NCBI RefSeq assembly: GCF_900129465.1
Contig: NZ_FSRA01000002.1
Location: forward strand, 1,178,001-1,242,000
Length of the DNA: 64,000 nt
Direction of reading: 5' to 3'
Source: Chitinophaga niabensis
GTDB lineage: Bacteria; Bacteroidota; Bacteroidia; Chitinophagales; Chitinophagaceae
Of this stretch, positions 1 to 8,614 are shown piece after piece. How positions within the stretch are numbered: the first letter of the stretch is position 1; each line of letters begins with the position of its first letter. A program made the position numbers and the translations under genes. The notes under the pieces were generated by a model that had not been told where the DNA came from, ran no database searches, and worked only from the letters and a program-made list of their open reading frames with translations.

Positions 1-1239
1 TGTTTCCTGTGGTGGCGCCATTGTTGTGCGGAAGGTACCTCCTCCTTTCATTTCCAATGGAAGGGCGGCCATGCTTATTTCTTTATTGGCAGGTGTTAAG
101 AGGCTGGCGCGGCGGATCACGTTCTTCAGTTCACGGATATTCCCTGGCCAGTCGTATTGCCGGAAGCATTCCCATACTTCTTCGCTGAGCACTACAGGTG
201 GCTTATTCAACTCTTTACTTACCTGGGTCATGAACGAGTCCACAAAAAACGGAAGGTCTTCCCTACGGGCACGTAAGGGAGGAATATGAATAGTGAATTC
301 ATTGAAACGGTGGAAAAGGTCTTCCCTGAACTTACCTTTTTGAACAGATTCAAAGAGGTTTTCGTTAGAAGCAACGATCAGGCGTACATCTATGGAAATT
401 TCCTTCATGCTGCCTACGCGGCGGATCTGTTTTTCCTGGATCACCCTAAGCAATGCCACCTGGATATCGTATGTGAGGTTGGATATTTCATCCAGGAATA
501 ATGTTCCTCCATGGGCTTGTTCAAAAGCGCCTATTTTGGTGCCGATGGCCCCTGTAAAAGAACCTTTTTCATGACCAAAAAGCTCGCTGGCAGCGAGTTC
601 ACGTGAGAGGCTGCCACAATCCAGGGCTACAAATGGTTGCCCTTTCCGGCTGCTGTGCTCATGGATCAGATGGGCCACAGATTCTTTACCTGTACCTGTT
701 TCACCAAAAATGATCACGCTGTAATCTGTTGGTGCAACAAGCGTGAGTTCGCGATACAATGCTTTGGAGGGCTCACTTTCTCCATAAACATAAGAGCCGG
801 TTTTGTGCTGCTGGGTAGCAGGCAAATTATTTTCTTCGTGCGCATGCGGCGCAACGGCAATTTCACTGATGGCTACCGGTTTTTGAGACAGGGCCTTGTT
901 TACAAGGTTCAGGATCTCATCCGGGTATAATGGTTTGGAAATATAATCATAAGCCCCGTTCTTCACCATTTCCACTGCGATCCTTACATCTGTATAACCG
1001 GTAATGATGATCACCACGGTTTGCGGGCTGATCTGGTGGATGTCATTCAACAGTTTGGCACCGTCAGTATCTTTCAGCCTGTAGTCACACAATATCAGAT
1101 CATAAGGTTCCTCTTTGATCATTTTTAAAGCCTGAGCGCCGGTCATGGTACTATCTACCTTGAACCCATGTTTACTTAAAAACTTGCTCAGAAGGGTACA
1201 AATGTTTATTTCATCATCAATTATGAGGATACGTTTCAT
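1..1239 (-). CDS. Sigma54-dependent NtrC-family response regulator (partial, C-terminus cut by window edge)
   Basis: The frame opens at the ATG at 1237-1239 and is still open at base 1, so about 413 residues are visible and the C-terminal DNA-binding helix-turn-helix is missing. The order is a receiver domain (residues 1-120, acidic pocket IDDE, phospho-Asp in LILCDYRL, KP near 107) followed by an AAA+ sigma54-interaction domain. Walker A reads GETGTGKES. The sigma54-contact loop reads GSFTGA, with Ser in place of the usual Ala at the second position. The Walker B region reads GGTLFLDE and the sensor helix region DWPGNIRELKN. By family, it activates sigma54 promoters after phosphorylation. 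The cognate kinase is unclear, although the kinases at 3.4-6.3 kb lack a paired DNA-binding regulator. Confidence 0.93.
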   Translation of the reverse strand, partial: MKRILIIDDEINICTLLSKFLSKHGFKVDSTMTGAQALKMIKEEPYDLILCDYRLKDTDGAKLLNDIHQISPQTVVIIITGYTDVRIAVEMVKNGAYDYISKPLYPDEILNLVNKALSQKPVAISEIAVAPHAHEENNLPATQQHKTGSYVYGESEPSKALYRELTLVAPTDYSVIIFGETGTGKESVAHLIHEHSSRKGQPFVALDCGSLSRELAASELFGHEKGSFTGAIGTKIGAFEQAHGGTLFLDEISNLTYDIQVALLRVIQEKQIRRVGSMKEISIDVRLIVASNENLFESVQKGKFREDLFHRFNEFTIHIPPLRARREDLPFFVDSFMTQVSKELNKPPVVLSEEVWECFRQYDWPGNIRELKNVIRRASLLTPANKEISMAALPLEMKGGGTFRTTMAPPQET

Positions 1240-1302
1240 ACTTATTATTTGGTATTGGACGGGTATTAAATTTACGACTAATTATGCACATGCTAACTTA
1301 AG

Positions 1303-1668
1303 CTAATCACTAACTTTCACGTCAGTAATGATCTCCTGCAATTTACCTACGTTAAAAGGTTTCGGCAAAAAGTGGGCCGCTCCTGCTGTTAGCGCTTTTT
1401 CTTTTTCTAATCCGTTGTCATAGGCACTGATAGTGATCACCTGCAGGGCAGGATATAATTTCTTGATCTGAGGCAGGGCTTCCAGCCCGGAGCCATCCGG
1501 GAGGTGTATGTCGAGGAACAGAACGTCAGTAGGATGACTTCTGAGGAATTGCCAGCCTTCCGACAAGGCATGAACATATTTTACTTTATATCCATACTTG
1601 CTGAGATTCAATTGCAGTAGGCGGCAGATATCCGGTTCATCATCAATGATCAGAATTGAATTTCCCAT
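1303..1668 (-). CDS. Single-domain response regulator (receiver only)
   Basis: I place the start at the ATG at 1666-1668, giving 121 residues that begin MGNSILIIDDEPD, the normal beginning of a receiver domain. The frame extends upstream to about 1959, but that stretch has no receiver similarity. The acidic pair, the phospho-acceptor Asp in VLFLDIHLPDG and the late Lys in FLPKPF are all present. There is no output domain, so it probably acts as a CheY/Spo0F-like phosphotransfer protein or protein-interaction switch. It lies 63 bp upstream of the NtrC-type gene in the same direction, so the two may share a transcript. Start uncertainty is moderate because an in-frame ATG exists at 1818. Confidence 0.82.
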   Translation of the reverse strand: MGNSILIIDDEPDICRLLQLNLSKYGYKVKYVHALSEGWQFLRSHPTDVLFLDIHLPDGSGLEALPQIKKLYPALQVITISAYDNGLEKEKALTAGAAHFLPKPFNVGKLQEIITDVKVSD

Positions 1669-2035
1669 GATCTTTTGGTGTTGTGTATCTTTTTTAGGGA
1701 CACTATTGGCATGTTTGGCAGGGATAAGTACGCGGTGTTCGCGGGCCGGGTGTATGATCGATAGACCAAAAACATTTCCGAATATCTTATTCCAGTATGT
1801 GTTTCTTCTGTGGCTCATGGTTACAGTCCCCTTCAGTTCAACAATAACAGTTGCAAACACTCTGCCGGAACAAAATACCTGCCTCAGCCGCTGAAGTGGG
1901 GATAAAATTCCACACTTTTCCCTGTTCCTGTTTCCCCAATCTGCGAAAATATCCATCATTTTTCCAGTTGTTAACCGCTTTGGCCTGGTGGTATAGTAAT
2001 TGTCTTTTTACCTGTAGAAACAAAACTACCATCAT
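1669..2035. other. Divergent intergenic region, no convincing gene
   Basis: About 370 bp separate the minus-strand receiver gene from the plus-strand csbD-like gene. Short ORFs here overlap each other on both strands and have no recognisable domain. The region must contain the promoters of both genes. The only motif I can point to is a weak sigma54-like element at 1989-2004. Confidence 0.5.
1989..2004 (+). promoter_or_regulatory. Weak sigma54-like element upstream of csbD-like gene
   Basis: TGGTATAGTAATTGTC has the GG-N10-G spacing of a -24/-12 promoter but ends GT rather than GC. It lies about 32 bp before the ATG at 2036. It belongs to a set of similar motifs in front of stress genes in this window and is the weakest of the set. 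Confidence 0.25.
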
Positions 2036-2221
2036 ATGAACTCACTACAATTGAAAGGAACATGGAACGAGGTCAAAGGTAAATTAAAACAGCAATATGC
2101 AGATCTCACGGATGATGATCTGTTGTACACAGAAGGGAAAGAAGACGAGCTGTTCGGTAAACTGCAAAAAAAGCTGGGCAAGTCCAAAGAAGAAGTGCAA
2201 AAATTAATTAAGGATTTATAG
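2036..2221 (+). CDS. CsbD-family stress protein
   Basis: This 61-residue hydrophilic protein matches the CsbD pattern: an N-terminal LKGTWNEVKGKLKQQY block, then DDLLYTEGKEDELFGKLQKKLG and a charged helical end. CsbD-type proteins are small cytosolic proteins made in general stress, and their biochemical function is not known. The length is normal for the family. It is followed by a strong rho-independent terminator at 2377-2412, so it is probably a single-gene transcript. Its neighbours on both sides are also stress-type small genes. Confidence 0.9.
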   Translation: MNSLQLKGTWNEVKGKLKQQYADLTDDDLLYTEGKEDELFGKLQKKLGKSKEEVQKLIKDL

Positions 2222-2376
2222 CCGGTGCGTCGGCTATACTTTTATCATAGCTGTTGTTTTAGTTATTGGCTGCTGTGAAGGTTTTATAATGTGAGCAGCA
2301 TCATAACATTTATCAATAAAATGATAAAGTGTTTCATGTGGAAAGCGAAGCAATATAAAACCAGATAGCTTGCCTT

Positions 2377-2412
2377 GCCGTCCTGCATAATTCATGCAGG
2401 ACGGCTTTTTTT
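2377..2412 (+). terminator. Rho-independent terminator after csbD-like gene
   Basis: A perfect 12-bp stem (2377-2388 with 2394-2405, GCCGTCCTGCAT arm) with a 5-nt loop is followed by seven T residues. Confidence 0.9.
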
Positions 2413-2430
2413 ATGTCTTCTTCCGGGCAT

Positions 2431-2462
2431 AAAAAAGCCTTTGGTAAATACATACCAAAGGC
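2431..2462 (-). terminator. Rho-independent terminator of the DUF2383-like gene
   Basis: Read on the minus strand, a 10-bp stem (GCCTTTGGTA arm at 2437-2446 with 2453-2462) is followed by six T residues. It lies 33 bp beyond the stop codon of the gene at 2495-2953. Confidence 0.88.
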
Positions 2463-2494
2463 CGATGGAGTTGCTCACTAAATGGAAGAACTGA

Positions 2495-2953
2495 TTATTT
2501 ATTCACCGCTTCAACATCTCTCATATGGCGGATCTGGTCATGCGCTGCTTTCAATGTTCTTTGCTGATCTGTGATCAGCGCACGCACATCTTCCGGTAAG
2601 TGGTCCTGTGCTAAAGCCTCGCGGTAGGATTTCTGCGCAGCATCTTCGCCATATTCGCAGGAGGCGAGGATAGCATGCCGGCTGTTTCCACCGAAGGATA
2701 CTTTCACGTCCATCCAGGTGCGATAGATCTTACCTGCTATGGTACTGTCCCTTTCCCTTTCTTCTCCAAGGTTGCGGAGTTGTTTGTTTAATTCAGTGGT
2801 GAATTGTTTGCTGTCAGCAACCATTTTATCGAAGAGGATCTTCAGGTCACCATCATCCGTTTGTTTAATGGCTTTCTGATACCCCTCGATCCGGTCATTG
2901 TTGATTTTCACCAGGTCTTCCAATACTTCTGCTGTTTTTTCAGAATGTTGCAT
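2495..2953 (-). CDS. PA2169-family four-helix-bundle protein (DUF2383)
   Basis: The 152-residue all-helical, charged protein starts MQHSEKTAEVLEDLVKINNDR and keeps the DUF2383 pattern: a first helix pair with NNDRIEGYQKA and a C-terminal helix pair with CEYGEDAAQKSYREAL and IRHMRDVEAV. The fold is ferritin-like by family knowledge, but I see no complete di-iron ligand set, and the function is unknown. Such genes often occur with CsbD and small membrane stress proteins, as they do here. A sigma54-like motif sits at 2991-3006, about 38 bp upstream of the ATG. Confidence 0.85.
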   Translation of the reverse strand: MQHSEKTAEVLEDLVKINNDRIEGYQKAIKQTDDGDLKILFDKMVADSKQFTTELNKQLRNLGEERERDSTIAGKIYRTWMDVKVSFGGNSRHAILASCEYGEDAAQKSYREALAQDHLPEDVRALITDQQRTLKAAHDQIRHMRDVEAVNK

Positions 2954-2990
2954 AACGGTTAATTTTTTGGATGATCAATAATAGCATAAC

Positions 2991-3006
2991 TCCAAAAACA
3001 CTGCCA
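2991..3006 (-). promoter_or_regulatory. Sigma54-like motif TGGC-N9-TTGGA (minus)
   Basis: On the minus strand the sequence is TGGCAGTGTTTTTGGA. The -24-like half is good (TGGCA). The -12-like half has TTGGA instead of TTGCA. GG-N10-GG spacing equals that of sigma54 promoters. It is suitably placed for the gene at 2495-2953. Confidence 0.4.
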
Positions 3007-3126
3007 CCCGGAAACATGCGGTATTCCTTCAAACTATGACGATCATTTACCCCCTATGGGGGAAGAGCTTCCACAAAGTATCCCATGAAATACGCCACAG
3101 TTAAGGATACTGCCGTTTTTATGCAT

Positions 3127-3142
3127 TGGCACAGTTTTTCCA
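3127..3142 (+). promoter_or_regulatory. Sigma54-like motif upstream of the 50-aa membrane peptide
   Basis: TGGCACAGTTTTTCCA has a perfect -24 half (TTGGCAC including the base before) and a degenerate -12 half (TTCCA). It ends about 30 bp before the ATG at 3173, which fits a promoter position. Confidence 0.4.
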
Positions 3143-3172
3143 ATACAGATAGTGAACTTAAACTATAAAGCC

Positions 3173-3325
3173 ATGAGTAATTTACTTTATCTGATCGCAG
3201 TGATCCTTATTATAGGCTGGTTACTTGGATTCTTTGTATACTCAGCAAGTGGTCTTATCCATGCATTACTGGTACTGGCTATTATTGCCATACTCATCAA
3301 CATTATTCGTGGAAGGGCTGTTTAG
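3173..3325 (+). CDS. lmo0937-family small membrane protein
   Basis: This 50-residue ORF begins MSNLLYLIAVILIIGWLLGF and ends INIIRGRAV. It has two hydrophobic helices separated by a short YSASGLIH turn, the pattern of the very small lmo0937-type membrane proteins often found in stress clusters. The function is unknown. Its position between the DUF2383-like gene and the kinase pair, and its own promoter-like motif at 3127-3142, suggest an independently transcribed stress gene. It converges on the kinase gene at 3394 and shares a terminator with it. Confidence 0.8.
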   Translation: MSNLLYLIAVILIIGWLLGFFVYSASGLIHALLVLAIIAILINIIRGRAV

Positions 3326-3344
3326 GGAAGAAATTCTGATCCAT

Positions 3345-3395
3345 AAAAAAGAGAAAGAGGAAGAAGAACATCGTTCTTTTTCCTCTTCTCATTTT
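3345..3395. terminator. Bidirectional terminator between converging genes
   Basis: A long imperfect stem (3351-3369 with 3373-3390, GAGAAAGAGGAAG arm) has six A residues before it and TTTT shortly after it. The T tract is better on the minus strand, where it ends the kinase transcript. Confidence 0.75.
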
Positions 3396-4830
3396 AAACA
3401 AGAGGTAATGTAATGGTGAATAAGGTACCTTCTCCCAGTGCGCTTTCCACCTGGATGGTACCTTTGTGGTTGAGAATGATGTTCTGGGTAGAGGTTAGGC
3501 CCAGGCCCGTCCCTTTGGCTTTGGAGGTATAAAATGGATCAAAGAGTTTGCTTTTGTTCTCTTCAGGGATGCCGGTACCGTTATCACCGATGCGGATCAG
3601 TATTTTGCCCTGCCCCATCTGGGTGCTCACGGTGAGAATGCCGGTTCCGGGTGTCATGGCCTCAATAGCATTGATGAAGAGGTTCAGCAGGGCGATGTTC
3701 ATTTTCTCTTCGTCTACCAGCAACGTTGCTTCTTCTTCCATATAATGTTCCAGCAAGCGGATGCCATTGAGTTGCAGGCGGTCTTCAGCAAGTGCCAGCG
3801 CTCTTTTTACCACGTCGTTGGCGGGATATTCCTGCATATTGAGTTCCAGCATGCGGGTAGATTGCAGTAGCTCCGTTACCAATACATTGATGCGGGTACA
3901 ATTGCGTTCTATAATATCCAGGTAAAGGCTGCTGTCTTCCGGGGAAGGCTGTTCATCCTGCCGGTACTGGCCAACCGCCAATAGTATATTAGTAAGAGGA
4001 TTCCTTACCTCGTGTGCAATTACACGGGCAATACGGCCGGTGATCACAAATTTCTCCTGGTTGCGTTTCTCCTGTTCCTCCCGTTTTTTATCTGAGATAT
4101 CTTCTGCCACGCAGAGGAAAGTGCCCAGTTGTTCATCCAGTTTATTGGCATTGATAAGCATATCCAGCTTCTGGCCGTTCTTGCTTTTGAAGGCATACTC
4201 CTTATGAACGATGGCGCTATCTTCACAGATGTCCAGCAGGAATTGCAGGGCCTCTGTTTCATTCATGAACAGCTCCTTCAGGTTCATGGTAAGGAGTTCT
4301 TCCTTGGTATATTGCAGTTTCCGCATGGCGGTGGGATTGACTTCGATAACATTCTTATCGCAATCCGCCAGGATGATCAGGTCGTGGCTCTTTTCGAAGA
4401 TGCCGAAATATTTTCTTTCATTCTCCGCAATAAGGCGCAGGTGTTTGAATTCAGTGATGCCGTAACGGATGGCCCTTTCGAGTTCCTGCCCGGTGATCTC
4501 CCCTTTTACCAGGTAATCCGTGGCGCCGGCCATCATTGCTTCATTATCTATAGCATAATCTCCCTTTCCTGTGAGCATGATCACGGGGGCCTCATAACCA
4601 ATTTCATGAAAATGGCGGAGGGTGTCTATACCGGTGTACTGCCCCAGGCGGTAATCCACGAGATATAGTTCATGTTCTTTTTTCTCAATGGCGGCGATCC
4701 CCTTTTGATAAGTAGGCGCCCATTCCACTTCGTATTGGTCAGGGGCAGTGTCCTGCAGTAAACTGTTGACAAGGAAAAAATCATCCTCGTCATCGTCTAT
4801 CATTAAAATGCGCTTACGTGTATTTTTCAT
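3394..4830 (-). CDS. Receiver-PAS-histidine kinase
   Basis: The 478-residue cytosolic protein has an N-terminal receiver (1-125, acidic IDDDEDD, phospho-Asp near 59 in YLVDYRLG), a PAS domain (about 137-250), a HisKA segment with the phospho-His in VIAHEVRNPLTN (about 275), and an HATPase_c domain with N box NLFINAIEA, G1 DNGTGIPEE and G2 GTGLGL. No membrane segment is visible. The arrangement suggests that phosphorylation of its own receiver tunes kinase activity. It is 51 bp downstream of the CHASE3-type kinase gene in the same direction, so it is probably co-transcribed and may be the second step of one pathway. Its output regulator is not obvious; the NtrC-type and receiver genes at 1-1.7 kb are candidates. 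Confidence 0.92.
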   Translation of the reverse strand: MKNTRKRILMIDDDEDDFFLVNSLLQDTAPDQYEVEWAPTYQKGIAAIEKKEHELYLVDYRLGQYTGIDTLRHFHEIGYEAPVIMLTGKGDYAIDNEAMMAGATDYLVKGEITGQELERAIRYGITEFKHLRLIAENERKYFGIFEKSHDLIILADCDKNVIEVNPTAMRKLQYTKEELLTMNLKELFMNETEALQFLLDICEDSAIVHKEYAFKSKNGQKLDMLINANKLDEQLGTFLCVAEDISDKKREEQEKRNQEKFVITGRIARVIAHEVRNPLTNILLAVGQYRQDEQPSPEDSSLYLDIIERNCTRINVLVTELLQSTRMLELNMQEYPANDVVKRALALAEDRLQLNGIRLLEHYMEEEATLLVDEEKMNIALLNLFINAIEAMTPGTGILTVSTQMGQGKILIRIGDNGTGIPEENKSKLFDPFYTSKAKGTGLGLTSTQNIILNHKGTIQVESALGEGTLFTITLPLV

Positions 4831-4881
4831 CCAGTCAATTTATCAGCAATAAGCATGCTCTTTTTTTGAAAACGCGGTTTT

Positions 4882-6291
4882 TTATTGTTTGAGGGGCAGA
4901 ATGATCACAAAGCTGGCTCCTTTTCCCGGATAACCGTAGGCATTGATAAAACCGTGATGTGCGTCTACTATCTTTTTACAGATGGCCAGGCCTATGCCGG
5001 TGCCTTTATATTCGCTGACGCCATGTAAACGTTGAAAAATGAGGAAGATCCGTTCTGCATAGGCCTGGTCAAAGCCGATCCCATTATCTTCTATGATGAA
5101 CCGGCAGAACGTGGCATCCTGTTTATCTTCTTTCACAACGCCTGTTTCCCTGCCGGACAATAGTTCCTTTTTGATCCTGATCTCCAGGTCACGTGCGGGA
5201 TCGGCAAATTTTATGGAATTGGACAGGAGGTTGAGGAATAGCTGGTGGAAAGCGGTATCGCTGCCTTCAATGTCGGGCAATTGATCATAATATACTGTTC
5301 CTTTTCGTTCCTGCAGGGCCAGTTCCAGGTCTCCGATCACATTCTGGAGGAGCAGGTTCATATCCACCGGTTTTACAATCTCCGTGGTGATCCTGCCTGC
5401 ACGGGAAAAGGTGAGCAGGTCGTTAATGAGCACGCGCATCCTGGATACGGCCACTACCATACGGTCTATCAGCTGGGAAGCCTCTACGGGAAGTGCTGGT
5501 TTGAATTTTATCTGCAGGCGGTCTGAAAAGGTGGATATTTTACGCAGCGGTTCCTGGAGGTCGTGCGAAGCCACATAGGCAAACTGTTCCAGTTCCAGGT
5601 TACTTTTATTCAGGAGGTTGATGTTTTCCTGCAGTTCCCGCTGATAGTTCTTAAGGCGTGTTTCTACATGCAATTGCAGCCGGAACTCCCTGTTGAGGAT
5701 AATGTAGGAATAGACGCCGATAAAAATGGCGAAGATGGAAATGATAAAAACTACAGGGATCCAGAGATTAGAGAAGAACTGGAAGAGGCGGGACCTTTCT
5801 GTTAGCTGGGCCTCTTCTATATCTGTCATATCCTGCACTTTCTTATCTATCAGGTCCATATAGGTTTCTCCTTCTCCTACCGAGATCCTGGCGCCGAGGG
5901 CAGCATCTTTTTGTTCCCCTGCGGTGAGCTGTTTGTACTTTATATCCAGCAATTGTTTTAAGGTATCCAGGTTCTTTTGCTGAACAGGGTCCGTCATGAT
6001 CCTGCGCAGGGTCTGGTATTCCTGTTCAATTTTAATACTGCGCTGTTCCATGCTGGGATGGAGGAAGGTGGTCTGCTTGGTGAGGTTATACCCACGAATG
6101 GCTGCTTCGGCATCTTTCAGCTGTTTGGTGATCACCTCCAGCTTTTTGGATACCTCAATGGTATGATTCAGCTGATTAGCGTTATGCATAAGGTTTTTCG
6201 CTATCAGATATGATAATACCGTGGCTCCTACGATGATCGTAAATGCGATAAAGAAGCCGATCCTGATCTTTTTCTGTACGCTGATATGCAT
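4882..6291 (-). CDS. CHASE3-type membrane sensor histidine kinase
   Basis: I use the ATG at 6289-6291 (MHISVQKKIR), giving 469 residues. The frame can be extended to a TTG at 6333, but that piece is not signal-like. A transmembrane helix at about 10-32 and a second at about 180-205 bracket a helical extracytoplasmic region with the CHASE3-like AAIRGYNLT pattern. A coiled coil follows, then HisKA (FAYVASHDLQEPLRKI) and HATPase_c (DNGIGFD, GTGIGL). The HisKA/HATPase pair is of the phytochrome-like kinase group. It is the first gene of a probable operon with the receiver-PAS-kinase at 3394-4830. Confidence 0.92.
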   Translation of the reverse strand: MHISVQKKIRIGFFIAFTIIVGATVLSYLIAKNLMHNANQLNHTIEVSKKLEVITKQLKDAEAAIRGYNLTKQTTFLHPSMEQRSIKIEQEYQTLRRIMTDPVQQKNLDTLKQLLDIKYKQLTAGEQKDAALGARISVGEGETYMDLIDKKVQDMTDIEEAQLTERSRLFQFFSNLWIPVVFIISIFAIFIGVYSYIILNREFRLQLHVETRLKNYQRELQENINLLNKSNLELEQFAYVASHDLQEPLRKISTFSDRLQIKFKPALPVEASQLIDRMVVAVSRMRVLINDLLTFSRAGRITTEIVKPVDMNLLLQNVIGDLELALQERKGTVYYDQLPDIEGSDTAFHQLFLNLLSNSIKFADPARDLEIRIKKELLSGRETGVVKEDKQDATFCRFIIEDNGIGFDQAYAERIFLIFQRLHGVSEYKGTGIGLAICKKIVDAHHGFINAYGYPGKGASFVIILPLKQ

Positions 6292-6615
6292 TTGATAAAT
6301 TAAGATGGGCTTAACTAAGTTACTTAAAAACAAGTACTTATTGTGTTTCCCCCCTCGTGCAACAATTTCTACAGTTTGAAAAGGTATTTCTACATAACAA
6401 GATCAGGCTGACAAAACCAAGCATGGTGTAAGTGTGAACGCGCTTAAATATTACTATTGCTAACAGCAACTGGAACCACTTGTGGTTGTAATTCTTAAGT
6501 CTGTGCCTTTATCAGAACGCAAATGTGATACCGTTATTGGAATGTTGTTTGAAATATTTTCCCTGTAGTGCAGCAGTGCATATCTATTCTTTACATCTTA
6601 TTAAAATTGTGAGTT
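6292..6615. other. Divergent promoter region with an inverted repeat
   Basis: This 324-bp gap separates the minus-strand kinase operon from the plus-strand stress unit. I see no gene in it. It contains a 6-bp inverted repeat AACCAC-TT-GTGGTT at 6474-6487, which could be an operator. A TTGGA preceded by a poor -24-like half (6526-6541) resembles the stress motif seen elsewhere but is too degenerate to call. Confidence 0.5.
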
Positions 6616-7017
6616 ATGAACAGCCTAACCAATCAGGATAATCCTGTAAAACCCGGCCAACCACAGCCGCAGCCACCAGGAAAAGAGGAAGAAAAGGGCA
6701 GACATGGGGAAGGTGGTGGGCAACCTAAACCTGAGATACCAGATATCCCGGAAGAAGTTCCCAAACGTGAAATAGACCGTAAGCCGAGTGACCCGCAATC
6801 TGTTCCTAATGGACCGGAGCAGGGCCCAAAAAAACAGATCCCGGATAAAGGAGAAAGCGAAGAGAACAACGACGTAGAAGAACAAGACCCGGACCTGTTA
6901 GTGGAGGATGACCGTGATACCGGTAATAAAGATCCGGAGAGTTTAGTAGACAGCAGGGATCGTTTCCCTTTTCCTAATAAAGAAACACCATATAAAAAGA
7001 ACAAAAATGGCAACTAA
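6616..7017 (+). CDS. Proline-rich, acidic, disordered protein
   Basis: The 133 residues are dominated by Pro, Glu, Lys, Asp and Gln, with no hydrophobic core, signal peptide or membrane segment. The first part has PQPQPPGKEEE-like stretches and the second is acidic (EENNDVEEQDPDLLVEDD). It is probably intrinsically disordered. I do not recognise a family. The gene overlaps the next one by 11 bp, so the pair is almost certainly translationally coupled, and it leads a stress-type unit (DUF892-like protein, SDR). A role as a hydrophilin-like protectant is only a guess. Confidence 0.7.
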   Translation: MNSLTNQDNPVKPGQPQPQPPGKEEEKGRHGEGGGQPKPEIPDIPEEVPKREIDRKPSDPQSVPNGPEQGPKKQIPDKGESEENNDVEEQDPDLLVEDDRDTGNKDPESLVDSRDRFPFPNKETPYKKNKNGN

Positions 7018-7573
7018 GAAAACATCCCCCGCAAAAGCAAAAACCTCTTCCACACCAAAGAAGAATGGTAGCGCTAAAATGGAAAACTCAAAATTCCACC
7101 AATTATTCATGGACGAACTGAAAGACATTTACTGGGCTGAAAAACACCTGGTAAAAGCATTGCCTAAAATGCAGAAAGCCGCTACGTCTGAAGAACTGGC
7201 CAATGCGATCGGCGAACATCTCGCAGTGACCAAAGGGCAGGTAAGCCGCATTGAGGAAATATTTGAATTACTCGGTGCCAAGGCCGTAGCCAAGAAATGT
7301 GAAGCCATGGAAGGCCTGGTAATGGAAGCACAGGAACTGATGGAAGAAGAAGAGGAGTCCGCAGTACTGGATGCCGGTTTGATCATTGCAGCACAGAAAG
7401 TGGAACATTATGAAATTGCTACTTACGGAAGTCTCCGCACGTTAGCAAACATAATGGGCCATACAGAAGTGGCTCATCTGTTAGAACAAACGCTGGCGGA
7501 AGAAAAAGAAGCAGATGGGTTATTGACCCAGATCGCCGAATCAACCGTGAACGAAGAAGCGTTATCTGAGTAA
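7007..7573 (+). CDS. DUF892 (YciE/YciF-like) ferritin-like protein
   Basis: The 188-residue protein has a Lys/Ala/Ser/Thr-rich tail (1-28) and then the DUF892 helical domain: FHQLFMDELKDIYWAEKHLVKALPKM, a middle helix with HLAVTKGQVSRIEEIFELLG, and KVEHYEIATYGSLRTLA near 128-145. The Glu/His residues in these helices fit the ferritin-like di-iron fold known for this family, which is linked to stress in enterobacteria. The basic tail is unusual and resembles the Lys/Ala tails of the nearby DNA-repair genes, suggesting nucleic-acid contact. It overlaps the upstream gene and precedes the SDR by 14 bp. Confidence 0.9.
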   Translation: MATKKTSPAKAKTSSTPKKNGSAKMENSKFHQLFMDELKDIYWAEKHLVKALPKMQKAATSEELANAIGEHLAVTKGQVSRIEEIFELLGAKAVAKKCEAMEGLVMEAQELMEEEEESAVLDAGLIIAAQKVEHYEIATYGSLRTLANIMGHTEVAHLLEQTLAEEKEADGLLTQIAESTVNEEALSE

Positions 7574-7587
7574 CGAGACTAAAAAGC

Positions 7588-8457
7588 ATGCAGAAAGCAA
7601 ATCGAAAAAAGGATATCAGACCGCCGCAGCATCAGAACAAACAGCCTGGCATTGAATCAAAGATGAAGCCGCTGCCGGTTGCAGAGAAAGAGATCGTTTC
7701 CGCCAGTGGCAGGTTACAGGGGAAAGTAGCTTTGATCACTGGCGGAGATAGTGGGATCGGGAAAGCGGTAGCGTTGGCATTTGCAGCGGAAGGCGCAGAT
7801 ATTGCGATCGCTTACCTGGATGAGGACAAGGATGCAAAAGATACTGCAAAGCAGGTAACTGAATATGGCCGTAAGGCGTTATTGATCGCGGGAGATATCG
7901 GTCGTGAAAAACATTGTGAGAAAATTGTTCGTCAAACTGTGAAGGAATTCGGGAAGATCGATATCCTCGTGAACAATGCTGCCGTACAGTATCCGCAAAA
8001 ATCCATACAGGACATAACCGCAGAGCAGCTCCTGAAAACCTTTACGGTGAATATCTTCTCACATTTCTATTTAGCCAAAGCAGTTTTACCACATATGGCG
8101 CGCGGCAGCAGTATCATTAATACTACTTCCGTTACCGCTTATCGCGGTAGCGGCCATTTATTGGATTATTCTTCCACTAAAGGCGCTATCGTTAGCTTCA
8201 CCCGCTCTTTATCTTCCATGCTGGCGGATAAAGGTATCAGGGTTAATGGTGTGGCCCCCGGGCCTATATGGACACCATTGATACCAGCTACCTTCAGAGC
8301 GAAAGATGTTGCGGAGTTTGGTTCGGACGTTCCCCTGAAAAGAGCGGGACAACCTGTGGAAGTTGCACCCTGTTATGTGTTCCTCGCTTCGGAGGATGCC
8401 AGTTATATAACCGGACAGATACTACATCCTAACGGAGGAGAAATAGTGAACGGGTAG
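7588..8457 (+). CDS. SDR family oxidoreductase (YghA-like)
   Basis: The 289-residue protein has a 45-residue hydrophilic leader and then a Rossmann-fold short-chain dehydrogenase: cofactor loop TGGDSGIGKAVA, NNAA motif in DILVNNAAVQYP, catalytic Ser in NTTSVTA and YxxxK in DYSSTKGA, ending IVNG. The extended N-terminus and the GGDSGIG loop are typical of the YghA/general-stress-protein-39 subgroup, which uses NAD(P)H on poorly defined aldehyde or sugar substrates. It closes the stress unit that starts at 6616. A terminator follows at 8564-8597. Confidence 0.92.
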   Translation: MQKANRKKDIRPPQHQNKQPGIESKMKPLPVAEKEIVSASGRLQGKVALITGGDSGIGKAVALAFAAEGADIAIAYLDEDKDAKDTAKQVTEYGRKALLIAGDIGREKHCEKIVRQTVKEFGKIDILVNNAAVQYPQKSIQDITAEQLLKTFTVNIFSHFYLAKAVLPHMARGSSIINTTSVTAYRGSGHLLDYSSTKGAIVSFTRSLSSMLADKGIRVNGVAPGPIWTPLIPATFRAKDVAEFGSDVPLKRAGQPVEVAPCYVFLASEDASYITGQILHPNGGEIVNG

Positions 8458-8563
8458 ATCATGTGTACGGCTGTTCCCTCCGGAGCGGCCGTTTTGAACG
8501 CCTTCTTGTTGAAAAACCAACATCAGGTTATCTGTTGGTTTGTTTTCCCACCTTATAATAAAA

Positions 8564-8597
8564 AACCGCCTCAGAACTTGTTCCGAGACGGTTTTTT
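8564..8597. terminator. Bidirectional rho-independent terminator
   Basis: A 13-bp stem with two G-T pairs (8564-8576 with 8581-8593) has a 4-nt loop, A residues before it and T residues after it. It separates the converging SDR and the minus-strand gene at 8615. Confidence 0.85.
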
Positions 8598-8614
8598 ATT
8601 ACACTGTCCTATCT

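Noticed and set aside
26..930. Several plus-strand ORFs at the left edge
   Set aside because: They are shadows of the minus-strand NtrC-type gene, which has complete domain motifs across the same bases.
6625..7013. Minus-strand ORFs opposite the proline-rich gene
   Set aside because: The plus-strand gene overlaps and couples to the DUF892-like gene, and the minus products are Ser/Gly/Phe-rich shadows of Pro/Glu codons.
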